NCBI RefSeq assembly: GCF_026342835.1
Contig: NZ_JAPEMI010000001.1
Span: 1,556,501-1,620,500, forward strand
DNA: 64,000 nt
DNA from: Streptomyces sp. NBC_00154
Lineage (GTDB): Bacteria; Actinomycetota; Actinomycetes; Streptomycetales; Streptomycetaceae
Direction of reading: 5' to 3'
Under the pieces are notes generated by a model. The model did no database searches, was not told where the DNA came from, and was given only the letters and a program-made list of their open reading frames with translations. Shown here piece by piece: positions 42,398 through 51,141 of the stretch. The stretch's first letter is position 1. Each line of letters opens with the position of its first letter. Made by a program: the position numbers and the translations under genes.

Positions 42398-43243
42398 TCA
42401 CGGCATGGCCTTGCGGGCCGTGGCGAACCGGGGGCGCCCGTTCAGGTCGGGGTGGTCGGCCGCGTCGGCCCAGCCCCGCTCCTCGGTGAAGATCCACGGC
42501 ACCTGACCGCCCTGGGTGTCGGCGTGCTCGATGACGACGAGACCGCCGGGGCGCAGCAGACGGTGTGCGGTGCGTTCGATGCCGCGGATGGTGTCGAGAC
42601 CGTCCTCGCCGGAGAAGAGCGCCATCTCCGGATCGTGGTCACGGGCCTCGGGTGCCACGTACTCCCACTCGGTGAGCGGGATGTACGGCGGGTTGGAGAT
42701 GACCAGGTCGACCTGGCCGTCGAGCTCGGGAAGGGCCGTCAGGGCGTCTCCGCGGTGCACGGTGACCCTGGACCCCTCGGCGTTCTTCCGCGTCCAGGTG
42801 AGGGCCTCCTCGGACAGCTCCACGGCGTGCACGCGCGAGCGCGGCACCTCCTGGGCCATGGCGAGGGCGATGGCGCCCGATCCCGTGCAGAGGTCGACGA
42901 TCATCGGCTCGACGACGTCCATCGCGCGGACGGCGTCTATCGCCCAGCCGACGACCGATTCCGTCTCCGGGCGGGGGACGAAGACGCCGGGGCCCACCTG
43001 GAGCTCCAGGTAGCGGAAGAAGGCGCGACCGGTGATGTGCTGGAGCGGCTCGCGGGCCTCGCGGCGGGCGATGGCCTCCCAGTACCGCGCGTCGAAGTCC
43101 GCGTCCGGCACATTGTGCAGCTCGCCCCGCTTGACGCCGTGCACGAACGCGGCGAGCTCCTCCGCGTCGAATCGCGGTGAGGGTACACCGGCGTCGGCCA
43201 GCCGCTGGGTGGCCTGGGCCACCTCGGCGAGCAGCAGGTTCAT
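42398..43243 (-). CDS. prmC: Release factor glutamine methyltransferase
   Basis: 281 residues. N-terminal helical bundle, then a class I SAM methyltransferase domain with MIVDLCTGSGAIALAMA (SAM binding) and the catalytic NPPYIP motif. PrmC methylates the Gln of the GGQ motif in RF1/RF2. It follows prfA by 42 bases, so enzyme and substrate are co-transcribed. Confidence 0.95.
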   Translation of the reverse strand: MNLLLAEVAQATQRLADAGVPSPRFDAEELAAFVHGVKRGELHNVPDADFDARYWEAIARREAREPLQHITGRAFFRYLELQVGPGVFVPRPETESVVGWAIDAVRAMDVVEPMIVDLCTGSGAIALAMAQEVPRSRVHAVELSEEALTWTRKNAEGSRVTVHRGDALTALPELDGQVDLVISNPPYIPLTEWEYVAPEARDHDPEMALFSGEDGLDTIRGIERTAHRLLRPGGLVVIEHADTQGGQVPWIFTEERGWADAADHPDLNGRPRFATARKAMP

Positions 43244-43285
43244 CGCGGTTCTCCGTACGGTTTCACGGGCGGGGCGGGGTGTTGC

Positions 43286-44362
43286 TTATGCGACGGCGAG
43301 CTTGGCGGCGGAGTCGGCGTCGACGCAAGCCTGGATGACTGCGTCCAGTTCACCGTCGAGCACCTGGTCCAAGTTGTACGCCTTGAATCCGACGCGGTGG
43401 TCCGAGATCCGGTTTTCCGGGAAGTTGTACGTGCGGATCTTCTCGGAACGGTCGACGGTACGCACCTGGCTGCGCCGGACGTCCGAAGCTTCCTGCTCGG
43501 CCGCCTCCTGGGCTGCGGCAAGCAGTCGCGACCGCAGGATACGCATCGCCTGCTCCTTGTTCTGGAGCTGGCTCTTCTCGTTCTGGCAGGAGGCCACGAC
43601 ACCGGTCGGCAGGTGCGTGATGCGGACGGCGGAGTCCGTCGTGTTGACGGACTGGCCGCCGGGGCCCGAGGAGCGGTAGACGTCGATACGGAGATCGTTG
43701 GCGTGGATCTCGACGTCGACCTCCTCCGCCTCGGGCGTGACGAGCACACCGGCTGCCGATGTGTGGATGCGGCCCTGGGACTCGGTGGACGGCACCCGCT
43801 GCACGCGGTGCACGCCGCCCTCGTACTTCAACCGGGCCCACACACCCTGGCCGGGCTCGGTGGCGCCGTTGCCGCCCTTGGTCTTCACGGCGACCTGGAC
43901 GTCCTTGTACCCGCCGAGCTCGGACTCGGTGGAGTCGATGATCTCGGTCTTCCAGCCGACGCGCTCGGCGTACCGCAGATACATGCGCAGCAGATCGCCG
44001 GCGAACAGGGCGGACTCGTCGCCGCCCGCGCCCGCCTTGATCTCCAGGAGCACGTCCTTGTCGTCGCTGGGGTCGCGCGGGACCAGGAGGAGGCGGAGCT
44101 TCTCGGTGAGCTCCTCGCGCTGCTTCTCCAGGTCCTTCACCTCGGCGGCGAAGTCGGGGTCGTCCGCCGCGAACTCGCGGGCGGTCTCGATGTCGTCCCC
44201 GGTCTGCTTCCAGGAGCGGTACGTACCGACGATCGGGGTCAGCTCGGCGTAGCGCTTGTTGAGCTTGCGCGCGTTGGCCTGGTCGGCGTGGACCGCGGGA
44301 TCCGCGAGCTTCTTCTCAAGATCGGCCTGTTCGCCGATCAGTTCCTCGACCGCCTCGAACAT
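43286..44362 (-). CDS. prfA: Peptide chain release factor 1
   Basis: 358 residues from [10 protein letters not shown]. The peptidyl-hydrolysis motif [10 protein letters not shown] is in domain 3 and the anticodon-like recognition region is [20 protein letters not shown], which contains the tripeptide region typical of RF1 (UAA/UAG). The open frame extends upstream to 44725 through the rpmE terminator, without conservation. Co-transcribed with prmC. Confidence 0.97.
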   Translation of the reverse strand: MFEAVEELIGEQADLEKKLADPAVHADQANARKLNKRYAELTPIVGTYRSWKQTGDDIETAREFAADDPDFAAEVKDLEKQREELTEKLRLLLVPRDPSDDKDVLLEIKAGAGGDESALFAGDLLRMYLRYAERVGWKTEIIDSTESELGGYKDVQVAVKTKGGNGATEPGQGVWARLKYEGGVHRVQRVPSTESQGRIHTSAAGVLVTPEAEEVDVEIHANDLRIDVYRSSGPGGQSVNTTDSAVRITHLPTGVVASCQNEKSQLQNKEQAMRILRSRLLAAAQEAAEQEASDVRRSQVRTVDRSEKIRTYNFPENRISDHRVGFKAYNLDQVLDGELDAVIQACVDADSAAKLAVA

Positions 44363-44498
44363 CGGGGGCTCCTGGGGGTGGGGGTATCCCCTGCTCATCA
44401 AGAGCTCGGGGAAGTGACTTCGACGTGCCTGCTGGAAGGCGTGGTGCTGTCCGGTCGGGGCTGCGGGGACTGGCCCGTACCCCCCGGCCGGAAAAAAA

Positions 44499-44542
44499 CG
44501 CCGGTCTCGGCGCCCCCGGGAAGAGGGCGCCGAGAACCGGCG
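44499..44542 (-). terminator. Intrinsic terminator after rpmE, with T-tract
   Basis: Stem CGCCGGTCTCGGCGCC / GGCGCCGAGAACCGGCG (one mismatch/bulge) and, on the minus strand, a run of seven T right after it. A U-tract of this length is uncommon in Streptomyces. It isolates rpmE from prfA. Confidence 0.88.
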
Positions 44543-44552
44543 CAAGGGCTCG

Positions 44553-44777
44553 CTACTTGCTGGCGGAGCCTGCAGCCTTGCCGAAGCGGGCCTCGAAGCG
44601 GGCCACACGGCCACCGGTGTCGAGGATCTTCTGCTTGCCCGTGTAGAACGGGTGGCACTCGGAGCAGACGTCGGCACGGATGGCGCCGCCGCCGATGGTG
44701 GACCGCGTGGTGAACGACGCGCCACAGGTGCAGCTGACCTGCGTCTCGACGTACTCGGGGTGAATGTCGCGCTTCAA
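44553..44777 (-). CDS. rpmE: Ribosomal protein L31 (zinc-type)
   Basis: 74 residues. Cys16-x-Cys18 and Cys38-x-x-Cys41 show it is the zinc-containing C+ form. [17 protein letters not shown] is the family hallmark. TTG start with AGGAGA five bases upstream. A GGGAAT-N18-GTT promoter lies at 44883-44909, which points to thiol-stress control by sigma-R; loss of zinc from the Cys cluster would fit that signal. Confidence 0.97.
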   Translation of the reverse strand: MKRDIHPEYVETQVSCTCGASFTTRSTIGGGAIRADVCSECHPFYTGKQKILDTGGRVARFEARFGKAAGSASK

Positions 44778-44882
44778 GGGTGTCTCCTAGGTTCGGGAGG
44801 GCGCCGGGTCGTACACGCGGATTTGCGCATCCGTGAACCGGGGCCGACGTACCAGTCTGCCAGGACCAGCCGCATCTCCCAA

Positions 44883-44909
44883 AACCGGGGGCGGGCCGCA
44901 ACTATTCCC
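44883..44909 (-). promoter_or_regulatory. Sigma-R-type promoter of rpmE
   Basis: Reading the minus strand: GGGAAT (44909-44904), 18 bases, then GTT (44885-44883). This matches the GGAAT-N18-GTT consensus of the disulfide-stress sigma factor SigR. I recall rpmE being a SigR target in S. coelicolor. The leader to the TTG is about 100 bases. Confidence 0.75.
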
Positions 44910-44959
44910 GAGCGTTCCGAAACGTTCCGCGCATACCGGGTCACCGGACTGCGGTGGTC

Positions 44960-46063
44960 CTACCGGACGACCTGGCCGGCCTCGCCCTTGTCACCGGCCG
45001 ACTTCTCGATGGCGGAGGCGGGGATCGGCTTGTCCTGCTTGAGGGCGGTCCACACCTGCTGTGCGGACTTCTCCAGCGGTACGACGCGGTTCGGGTCGGC
45101 CGGGTCGTACTGCACGGGCAGCGTGACCATGTGGACGTTCCTCGAACCGAGCCCCTTGAGGCCGTTGGCGAAGCCCGTGAGCTCCTTGACCGAACCCAGG
45201 TCGGAGTCGGTGGTGATGGCCTTTGTGGCCGTGTCCGCGAGGCCGAACAGTGTCTTCGGGTCGGAGAACACCCCCACGGTCTTCGCCTGTTCCATCAGCG
45301 CCTTGATGAAGGCCTGCTGCAGCTGGATGCGGCCGAGGTCGCTGCCGTCGCCGACGCTCTTGCGGGTGCGTACCAGGCCGAGCGACTGCTCTCCGTCGAG
45401 GGTGTGGGTGCCGGGCGTCAGATTCAGATGACTCTTGGAGTCGTTGATCGCCTGCGTGGTGGTGATCTTGACGCCGCCCAGCTGGTCGATGAGCTTCTTG
45501 AAGCCCGTGAAGTCGACTTCGAGGTAGTGGTCCATGCGGATGCCGGACATCGCCTCGACGGTCTTGACCGCGCAGGCCGGCCCGCCGACCTCGTACGCCG
45601 TGTTGAACATCGCGCGCTGCCGGCCCGGTACGGTCTTGCCGCTGGTGTCGCTCGTGCAGTCGGGGCGGGTGACGAGGGTGTCGCGCGGGATGGAGACGAC
45701 GCTCGCGGTCCTGTGGCCCTGATTGAGGTGCACGACCATCGCGGTGTCCGAGCGGGCGGTGCCTTCGTCCCTGCCGTACTCGGAGTTCGCGCCGGAGCGG
45801 GAGTCGGAGCCGAGGACGAGGATGTCCTGCGAGCCGTTGTCGACATCGGCGGGGCGGTTCTTGCCGAGCGCGGCGTTGATGTCGACGGCCTTGAGATTTC
45901 CGTTGAGCTTGAAGTACGCGTACCCCAGGCCCGTACCGCCCACGACGACCACACCGGCCACGGTCCAGGCGGCGATGGCCGTCGCCCTGCGGCGGCGGGA
46001 AGGCTCCTTCCGGCGCTTGCCGGTGCCGCGTATTCGGCCGTTGCTCCCGCTCTGCCCGGTCAT
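44960..46063 (-). CDS. LytR-CpsA-Psr (LCP) family wall-polymer ligase
   Basis: 367 residues. Basic cytoplasmic N-terminus (GKRRKEPSRRRRA), one TM helix (~30-50), then the extracellular LCP domain: DILVLGSDSRSG, RSDTAMVVHLN, SIPRDTLV, and LDGEQSLGLVRTRKSVGDGSDLGR. The conserved Asp and Arg residues that bind polyprenyl pyrophosphate are present. It transfers secondary wall glycans from lipid carrier to peptidoglycan. It may use products of the sugar transferase at 38210 (inference). Confidence 0.93.
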   Translation of the reverse strand: MTGQSGSNGRIRGTGKRRKEPSRRRRATAIAAWTVAGVVVVGGTGLGYAYFKLNGNLKAVDINAALGKNRPADVDNGSQDILVLGSDSRSGANSEYGRDEGTARSDTAMVVHLNQGHRTASVVSIPRDTLVTRPDCTSDTSGKTVPGRQRAMFNTAYEVGGPACAVKTVEAMSGIRMDHYLEVDFTGFKKLIDQLGGVKITTTQAINDSKSHLNLTPGTHTLDGEQSLGLVRTRKSVGDGSDLGRIQLQQAFIKALMEQAKTVGVFSDPKTLFGLADTATKAITTDSDLGSVKELTGFANGLKGLGSRNVHMVTLPVQYDPADPNRVVPLEKSAQQVWTALKQDKPIPASAIEKSAGDKGEAGQVVR

Positions 46064-46431
46064 CCGTCTCCTCGATCCTCGCCTGCCCCCGGCTACCCCC
46101 TGCAGTGGTGTTCGGGCACTGGTTCTGTCGCTTTGTCGCTATGAGTACGACGTGGTGGCTCGAAAAAGGGTTGCACAGCACCCTGTCGTGACCGGGTGAG
46201 GACGGAAGCCGCACACGATGGCGTGGAACGGCCGGTGATCCCGCGCTCACCTGCGGTTTCTTGCCCGTTACAGGCATCGTCGGGGCCCGGAGCGGAACGG
46301 TAGCCGTGTGGCGAAGGTCTCGGATCGGGCGGATCTGCCGAAAGGCCGGAAAACGATGCACGGGAACAGGGCCGCCCCCGTCACCGAGGTGACGGGGGCG
46401 GCCCTGTGACGACTGCCTGAGCGGTACGACG
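46064..46431. other. Intergenic region between rho and the LCP gene
   Basis: 368 bases. It contains the rho terminator (46366-46407) and, nearer 46064, the promoter region of the LCP gene. No further ORF with coding character was found; a moderately AT-richer patch around 46120-46165 could hold the promoter. Confidence 0.55.
46366..46407. terminator. Rho gene terminator, perfect 20-bp stem
   Basis: ACAGGGCCGCCCCCGTCACC and GGTGACGGGGGCGGCCCTGT pair perfectly around a two-base loop, 25 bases after the rho stop on the minus strand. No T-tract. Confidence 0.88.
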
Positions 46432-48504
46432 TCAGTCGTTGCCGTTGCCCGGAGCGGGCGTCGTCTTCTGGATCTGGAGCAGGAACTCCGCGTTGGACTG
46501 GGTCTTCTTCATCCGGTCCAGGAGTAGCTCGATCGCCTGCTGCTGGTCGAGTGCGTGCAGCACCCGGCGCAGCTTCCAGACAATCGCCAACTCGTCGCTG
46601 CCGAGCAGGATTTCTTCCTTACGGGTGCTGGACGCGTCGACGTCCACCGCCGGGAAGATGCGCTTGTCCGAGAGCTTCCGGTCGAGCTTGAGCTCCATGT
46701 TGCCGGTGCCCTTGAACTCCTCGAAGATCACCTCGTCCATGCGCGAGCCGGTCTCGACGAGCGCGGTGGCCAGGATGGTCAGCGAGCCGCCGTCCTCGAT
46801 GTTGCGCGCGGCACCGAAGAAGCGCTTCGGCGGGTAGAGCGCGGTCGAGTCGACACCACCGGACAGGATGCGACCGGATGCCGGGGCCGCGAGGTTGTAC
46901 GCGCGGCCGAGGCGGGTGATCGAGTCCAGCAGGACGACCACGTCGTGACCCAGCTCGACGAGACGCTTGGCGCGCTCGATGGCCAGCTCGGCGACGGTGG
47001 TGTGGTCCTCGGCGGGACGGTCGAAGGTCGAGGAGATGACCTCGCCCTTCACCGACCGCTGCATGTCGGTGACCTCTTCCGGACGCTCGTCGACCAGGAC
47101 GACCATCAGGTGGCACTCGGGGCTGTTGACGGTGATCGCGTTGGCGATCGCCTGCAGGATCATGGTCTTGCCGGTCTTCGGCGGGGCCACGATCAGACCA
47201 CGCTGGCCCTTGCCGATCGGTGCGACCAGGTCGATGATCCGCGTCGTCAGGACGTTGGAGTCGGTCTCCAGACGGAGCCGGTCCTGCGGGTACAGCGGGG
47301 TCAGCTTCTGGAACTCCGGGCGGCCGCGGCCGCTTTCGGGAGCCATGCCGTTGACCGAGTCGAGGCGGACCAGCGCGTTGAACTTCTCGCGGCGCTCGCC
47401 GTCCTTGGGCTGGCGCACCGCACCGGTGACGTGGTCACCCTTGCGCAGGCCGTTCTTGCGGACCTGGGCGAGCGACACGTACACGTCGTTCGGGCCCGGC
47501 AGGTAGCCGGAGGTCCGGATGAACGCGTAGTTGTCGAGGATGTCCAGGATGCCCGCGACGGGGATCAGGACGTCGTCGTCGGAGACCGGCGGCGCGTCGC
47601 TCGCGAAGTCGTCGCGGCCACGGCGGCCACGGCGGTCGCGGTAGCGGCCACGGCGACCGCGACGGCCGCCTGCCTCGTCGTCGTAACCGTCGTCCTGCGG
47701 TCCGCCGCCACCCTGCGGGCCCTGACCCTGGCTCTGGCTCTGGCCCTGGCTCTGGCCCTGGCTCTGGCCCTGGCGCTGCTGGCGCTGGCCGCCCTGCTGG
47801 CCCTGGCCACCGCCCTGCTCGTCGCCCTTGCCGCGGCGGTCGCGCTGACGGTCACGGCGGTCGCCGCGGTCGCCACGCTCACCGCGTTCGCCACGCTGAC
47901 CGCGGTCGCCACGGTCGCCACGGTCGCCACGGCGGCCTTCGGCGGTGTCCACGGCGGCTTCGGCCTTCGCCTCGGCGCGGTCCTCGCCCTTCGGCTCGGC
48001 CTGCGTCTCCACCTTGGCCTCGGCCTTGGGCTCCGCCTTGACGTCCGGGCTGCCCGCCTGCGCGGTCGCACGGCGCCGACGACGCTCACCCGTGGGCTGG
48101 TCGTCGCTGGCCGGCTGGCCGGGGATGTCGATCTGCTGCTGGGCCGTGGCCTTCTCGGCGGGCGCGGCGGCGGACTCGTCCCCCGTGCGCGCCTTGGAGG
48201 TGGCGCGGCGCTTCGGCTTGGTCTCGGCGTCCGCGGCGGCGGGCGCTGCGGCAGCCTTGGGCGCAGCGCTTCCGCCCTGCGCCTCCTTGATGACCTCGAT
48301 CAGCTGGCTCTTGCGCATCCGCGCAGTGCCCTTGATGCCGAGGCCGGACGCGACCTGCTGCAGCTCGGCCAGGACCATGCCATCGAGGCCGGTGCCGGAG
48401 CGGCGGCGCCGTGCGGTGGTGCCAGTGGCAGCACCTTCGGCGGGCGCGGAGCTGTCGACGGTCTTGTCGGCAGTCACGCCCATCAGATCGGTGGTGTCGC
48501 TCAC
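46432..48504 (-). CDS. rho: Transcription termination factor Rho
   Basis: 690 residues, much longer than E. coli Rho (419). N-terminal Rho_N-like helix-extended-loop domain (~30-75), then an extra ~230-residue region rich in Lys/Ala/Glu, an RGDRGD-type block and a Gln/Gly block. The RNA-binding cold-shock-like domain follows (VAGILDILDNYAFIRTSGYLPG). The ATPase has Walker A APPKTGKT and Q-loop/R-loop LGRAYNLAAPASGRILSGGVD. High-GC Gram-positive Rho proteins carry such insertions, which add RNA binding. GTG 48504 with GGGAAGGA upstream. Confidence 0.96.
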   Translation of the reverse strand: MSDTTDLMGVTADKTVDSSAPAEGAATGTTARRRRSGTGLDGMVLAELQQVASGLGIKGTARMRKSQLIEVIKEAQGGSAAPKAAAAPAAADAETKPKRRATSKARTGDESAAAPAEKATAQQQIDIPGQPASDDQPTGERRRRRATAQAGSPDVKAEPKAEAKVETQAEPKGEDRAEAKAEAAVDTAEGRRGDRGDRGDRGQRGERGERGDRGDRRDRQRDRRGKGDEQGGGQGQQGGQRQQRQGQSQGQSQGQSQSQGQGPQGGGGPQDDGYDDEAGGRRGRRGRYRDRRGRRGRDDFASDAPPVSDDDVLIPVAGILDILDNYAFIRTSGYLPGPNDVYVSLAQVRKNGLRKGDHVTGAVRQPKDGERREKFNALVRLDSVNGMAPESGRGRPEFQKLTPLYPQDRLRLETDSNVLTTRIIDLVAPIGKGQRGLIVAPPKTGKTMILQAIANAITVNSPECHLMVVLVDERPEEVTDMQRSVKGEVISSTFDRPAEDHTTVAELAIERAKRLVELGHDVVVLLDSITRLGRAYNLAAPASGRILSGGVDSTALYPPKRFFGAARNIEDGGSLTILATALVETGSRMDEVIFEEFKGTGNMELKLDRKLSDKRIFPAVDVDASSTRKEEILLGSDELAIVWKLRRVLHALDQQQAIELLLDRMKKTQSNAEFLLQIQKTTPAPGNGND
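47724..47775. repeat. Tandem 12-bp repeats inside rho
   Basis: Consecutive units of the type TGGCTCTGGCCC encode a Gln/Gly/Ser run (QGQSQGQSQGQSQ) in the Rho insertion. A second array of GGTCGCCAC-type units (about 47858-47935) encodes the Arg/Gly/Asp run. Both are slippage-prone and likely length-variable between strains. Confidence 0.8.
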
Positions 48505-48888
48505 GAAGGGTCCTTCCCTGGAGCGGACGTCGGCCTTCTGGCTCGGCGACCGGTTGTGCTGTCCGACTGCGGTCTTTGGATCTTGCGGACCGTGCCGGGG
48601 CGGTGGTCCGCCGGGTACGGCGGAGAGATGAATGTGCAAGGGTCCGACGCGAGCATCCCCCTGCTCGGCCCACTCCTGGACAAGCGAGGGGTGTCGTGCC
48701 GGTTCCGGAGCGTGCTCGAAACTGCTCAGGCAGGCTGCTCAGGCAGTTGGGGAGGCTCTCGGAAGAAATGGTGGCCCCGGAAAGGGACACGAAGCAACGC
48801 GCCACATAGACGTCGATTGCAGACTTGAGGTTAACACTACCGGCTCCAACAAACATTCCCCCTCTCACTCACCGGCAATCACTTCTCG
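48505..48888. other. Rho leader / intergenic region
   Basis: 384 bases between thrB and rho. It is the presumed long 5' leader of rho and probably contains its promoter near 48830-48860 (see the candidate site). No convincing hairpin terminator for thrB and no ORF with coding character. Rho is often autoregulated through such leaders, but no attenuator could be drawn by eye. Confidence 0.5.
48833..48860 (-). promoter_or_regulatory. Possible sigma-R-like promoter of rho
   Basis: On the minus strand GGGAAT (48860-48855), 19 bases, then GTT (48835-48833). The spacer is one base longer than in the rpmE promoter. Weaker evidence, since a conventional TAGTGT -10 overlaps the same place. Confidence 0.35.
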
Positions 48889-49806
48889 CTACGGGGCGAG
48901 CGGCAGGACACTCGCACCCGAGGCGTCGAGAGTGAGCCGGTTGGCCGCCCATCCCTCGCCCGCCAGCCGTGCGACCTTGTCGGCCGCACCGTCCTCGGCC
49001 AGCGCGAGCACGGTCGGCCCGGCACCGGAGATGACTGCAGGGACGCCGTCGGCGCGCAGTCGGTTCACAAGTTCCACGCTCTCGGCCATTGCGGGGGCGC
49101 GGTATTCCTGGTGCAGCCGGTCCTCGGTCGCGGCGAGCAGCAACTCGGGGCGCCGGGTCATGGCCTCGACCAGGAGGCCCGCACGGCCGGCGTTGAACGC
49201 GGCGTCGACGTGCGGGACGGTACGCGGCAGCAGTCCGCGGGCGGTCTCGGTGAGCACCGGCTTGCCGGGGACGAAAACCACCGGAACGATGGAATCCGAG
49301 GGATCCATCCTGATCGCGCGGGCGGAGCCGCCGTCCATCCAGGCCAGCGTGAAGCCGCCGAGCAGGCATGCCGCCACATTGTCGGGGTGGCCCTCGATCT
49401 CGGTGGCAAGCTCCAGCAGTGCCGCGTCGTCGAGCCGGGCATCGCCACCGGTGGTCACGGCGCGGGCCGCGACGATACCGGCGCAGATGGCCGCGGAGGA
49501 GGAACCGAGGCCACGCCCGTGCGGGATGCGGTTGGCGCAGACGATCTCCAGGCCGCGGGGCTGTCCGCCGAGCAGGTCGAAGGCCGTACGCAGGGAGCGC
49601 ACGAGGAGGTGGCTCTCGTCGCGGGGCAGGGTGTCGGCACCCTCGCCGGCGATGTCGATGTGCAGGCCGGAGTCGGCGACGCGGACGACGACGTCGTCGT
49701 ACAGCCCCAGCGACAGGCCGAGGGCGTCAAAACCCGGGCCCAGGTTGGCGCTGGTAGCGGGGACGCGCACCCGGACGGCGGCGGCTCGGAAGGCGGGACC
49801 GGCCAT
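48889..49806 (-). CDS. thrB: Homoserine kinase
   Basis: 305 residues, GHMP kinase. N-terminal VRVRVPATSANLGPGFDALGL, the ATP-binding PHGRGLGSSSAAICAG, and VISGAGPTVLAL near the C-terminus. It phosphorylates homoserine for threonine synthesis. ATG 49806. Last of the thr genes, 255 bases beyond thrC with two hairpins between, so it may be partly uncoupled from thrC. Confidence 0.95.
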   Translation of the reverse strand: MAGPAFRAAAVRVRVPATSANLGPGFDALGLSLGLYDDVVVRVADSGLHIDIAGEGADTLPRDESHLLVRSLRTAFDLLGGQPRGLEIVCANRIPHGRGLGSSSAAICAGIVAARAVTTGGDARLDDAALLELATEIEGHPDNVAACLLGGFTLAWMDGGSARAIRMDPSDSIVPVVFVPGKPVLTETARGLLPRTVPHVDAAFNAGRAGLLVEAMTRRPELLLAATEDRLHQEYRAPAMAESVELVNRLRADGVPAVISGAGPTVLALAEDGAADKVARLAGEGWAANRLTLDASGASVLPLAP

Positions 49807-49984
49807 CGCTTCGACGACTCTCCTTGTGAGGCAGTGGGGATTGCTGCGGCGGGGATTGTGGCGGTGGATATTTCGTAAGCCTGTGGAGAACCCGACGGCC
49901 ACGAAGGCGACACCGCGGCAATTGCGGCGGGGCGGGTTGACTACAGCTTATCGAAGGAAGGTTCTGTCGCGACATAGGGCGCAC

Positions 49985-50016
49985 AGGAGGCGCACGATGC
50001 GTGTCGCACGCCTCCT
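49985..50016. terminator. Hairpin between thrC and thrB (distal)
   Basis: AGGAGGCG (49985-49992) and CGCCTCCT (50009-50016) form an 8-bp perfect stem with a 16-base loop. Could attenuate or terminate transcription into thrB. Confidence 0.5.
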
Positions 50017-50025
50017 ATGCGCTCT

Positions 50026-50044
50026 CCGCCCCGAAAAGGGGCGG
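50026..50044 (-). terminator. Hairpin directly after thrC
   Basis: CCGCCCC and GGGGCGG with a five-base A-rich loop, 18 bases after the thrC stop on the minus strand. Probable partial terminator before thrB. Confidence 0.65.
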
Positions 50045-50061
50045 TTGAGCTGCTGATGTCT

Positions 50062-51135
50062 TTACTGCACGAGGCCGAGCTTCTCCGCGGCGGTGGCGGC
50101 GTCGACCGGTACGGTGACGGGCTGCGGAGCACCCGCGACGGCCCAGTCCGGATCCTTCAGACCGTTGCCGGTGACCGTGCAGACGATCTTCTGGCCGGGG
50201 TCGACCTTGCCCTCTTCGGCAGCCTTGAGTAGACCGGCGACCGATGCGGCCGAGGCGGGCTCGACGAAGACACCCTCCTGAGAGGCCAACAGACGGTAGG
50301 CGGACAGAATTTGACGGTCCGTCACCTCGTCGATGAAGCCGCCCGACTCGTCGCGCGCGTCCAGCGCGTACTGCCAGGAGGCCGGGTTGCCGATCCGGAT
50401 CGCGGTGGCGATGGTCGACGGGTCCTTGACGATCTCGCCGCGGACGATGGGCGCGGAGCCCGAGGCCTGGAAGCCCCACATGCGCGGCTTGTGCGTCGAC
50501 ATGGAATCCGCGGCGTACTCCGTGTAACCCTTCCAGTACGCGGTGATGTTGCCCGCGTTGCCGACCGGGAGGACATGGATGTCGGGGGCGTCGCCGAGCG
50601 CGTCGACGATCTCGAACGCCGCGGTCTTCTGGCCCTCGATACGGACCGGATTGACCGAATTGACCAGTGCCACCGGGTAGTTGTCCGAGAGCGAGCGGGC
50701 CAGCGTCAGGCAGTCGTCGAAGTTGCCGTCGACCTGGAGAATCTTGGCGCCGTGGACGAGCGCCTGGCCCATCTTGCCGAGCGCGATCTTGCCCTGCGGT
50801 ACGAGGACGGCGCAGACCATGCCCGCCCGCACCGCGTACGCGGCGGCGGAGGCGGAGGTGTTGCCGGTGGAGGCGCAGATGACGGCCTTGGCACCTTCCT
50901 CCTTGGCCCGGGTGATCGCCATCGTCATACCGCGGTCCTTGAAGGACCCGGTGGGATTGGCGCCCTCCACCTTGAGGTGCACCTCGCAGCCCGTGCGCTC
51001 GGAGAGGACCTGAGCGGGAACGAGCGGCGTGCCACCCTCACGAAGCGTGACAACCGGCGTCGTGCTCGTGACCGGAAGACGGTCCCGGTACTCCTCGATG
51101 ATGCCGCGCCACTGGTGGGTGCCCTTGCTGGTCAT
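50062..51135 (-). CDS. thrC: Threonine synthase
   Basis: 357 residues, fold type II PLP enzyme. Schiff-base Lys66 lies in GSFKDRGMT; the PLP phosphate loop is [12 protein letters not shown]. It converts O-phosphohomoserine to threonine. Its length fits the short actinobacterial class. Six bases separate it from hom. Confidence 0.96.
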   Translation of the reverse strand: MTSKGTHQWRGIIEEYRDRLPVTSTTPVVTLREGGTPLVPAQVLSERTGCEVHLKVEGANPTGSFKDRGMTMAITRAKEEGAKAVICASTGNTSASAAAYAVRAGMVCAVLVPQGKIALGKMGQALVHGAKILQVDGNFDDCLTLARSLSDNYPVALVNSVNPVRIEGQKTAAFEIVDALGDAPDIHVLPVGNAGNITAYWKGYTEYAADSMSTHKPRMWGFQASGSAPIVRGEIVKDPSTIATAIRIGNPASWQYALDARDESGGFIDEVTDRQILSAYRLLASQEGVFVEPASAASVAGLLKAAEEGKVDPGQKIVCTVTGNGLKDPDWAVAGAPQPVTVPVDAATAAEKLGLVQ

Positions 51136-51141
51136 GGGTCC

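Noticed and set aside
47724..47935. Short tandem repeats considered as a CRISPR-like array
   Set aside because: Repeats are contiguous, without spacers, and in frame with Rho.
46555..48828. 757-codon frame antisense to rho
   Set aside because: Shadow of the GC-biased rho gene; low-complexity Ala/Leu runs arise from the opposite strand of the Gln/Gly repeats.
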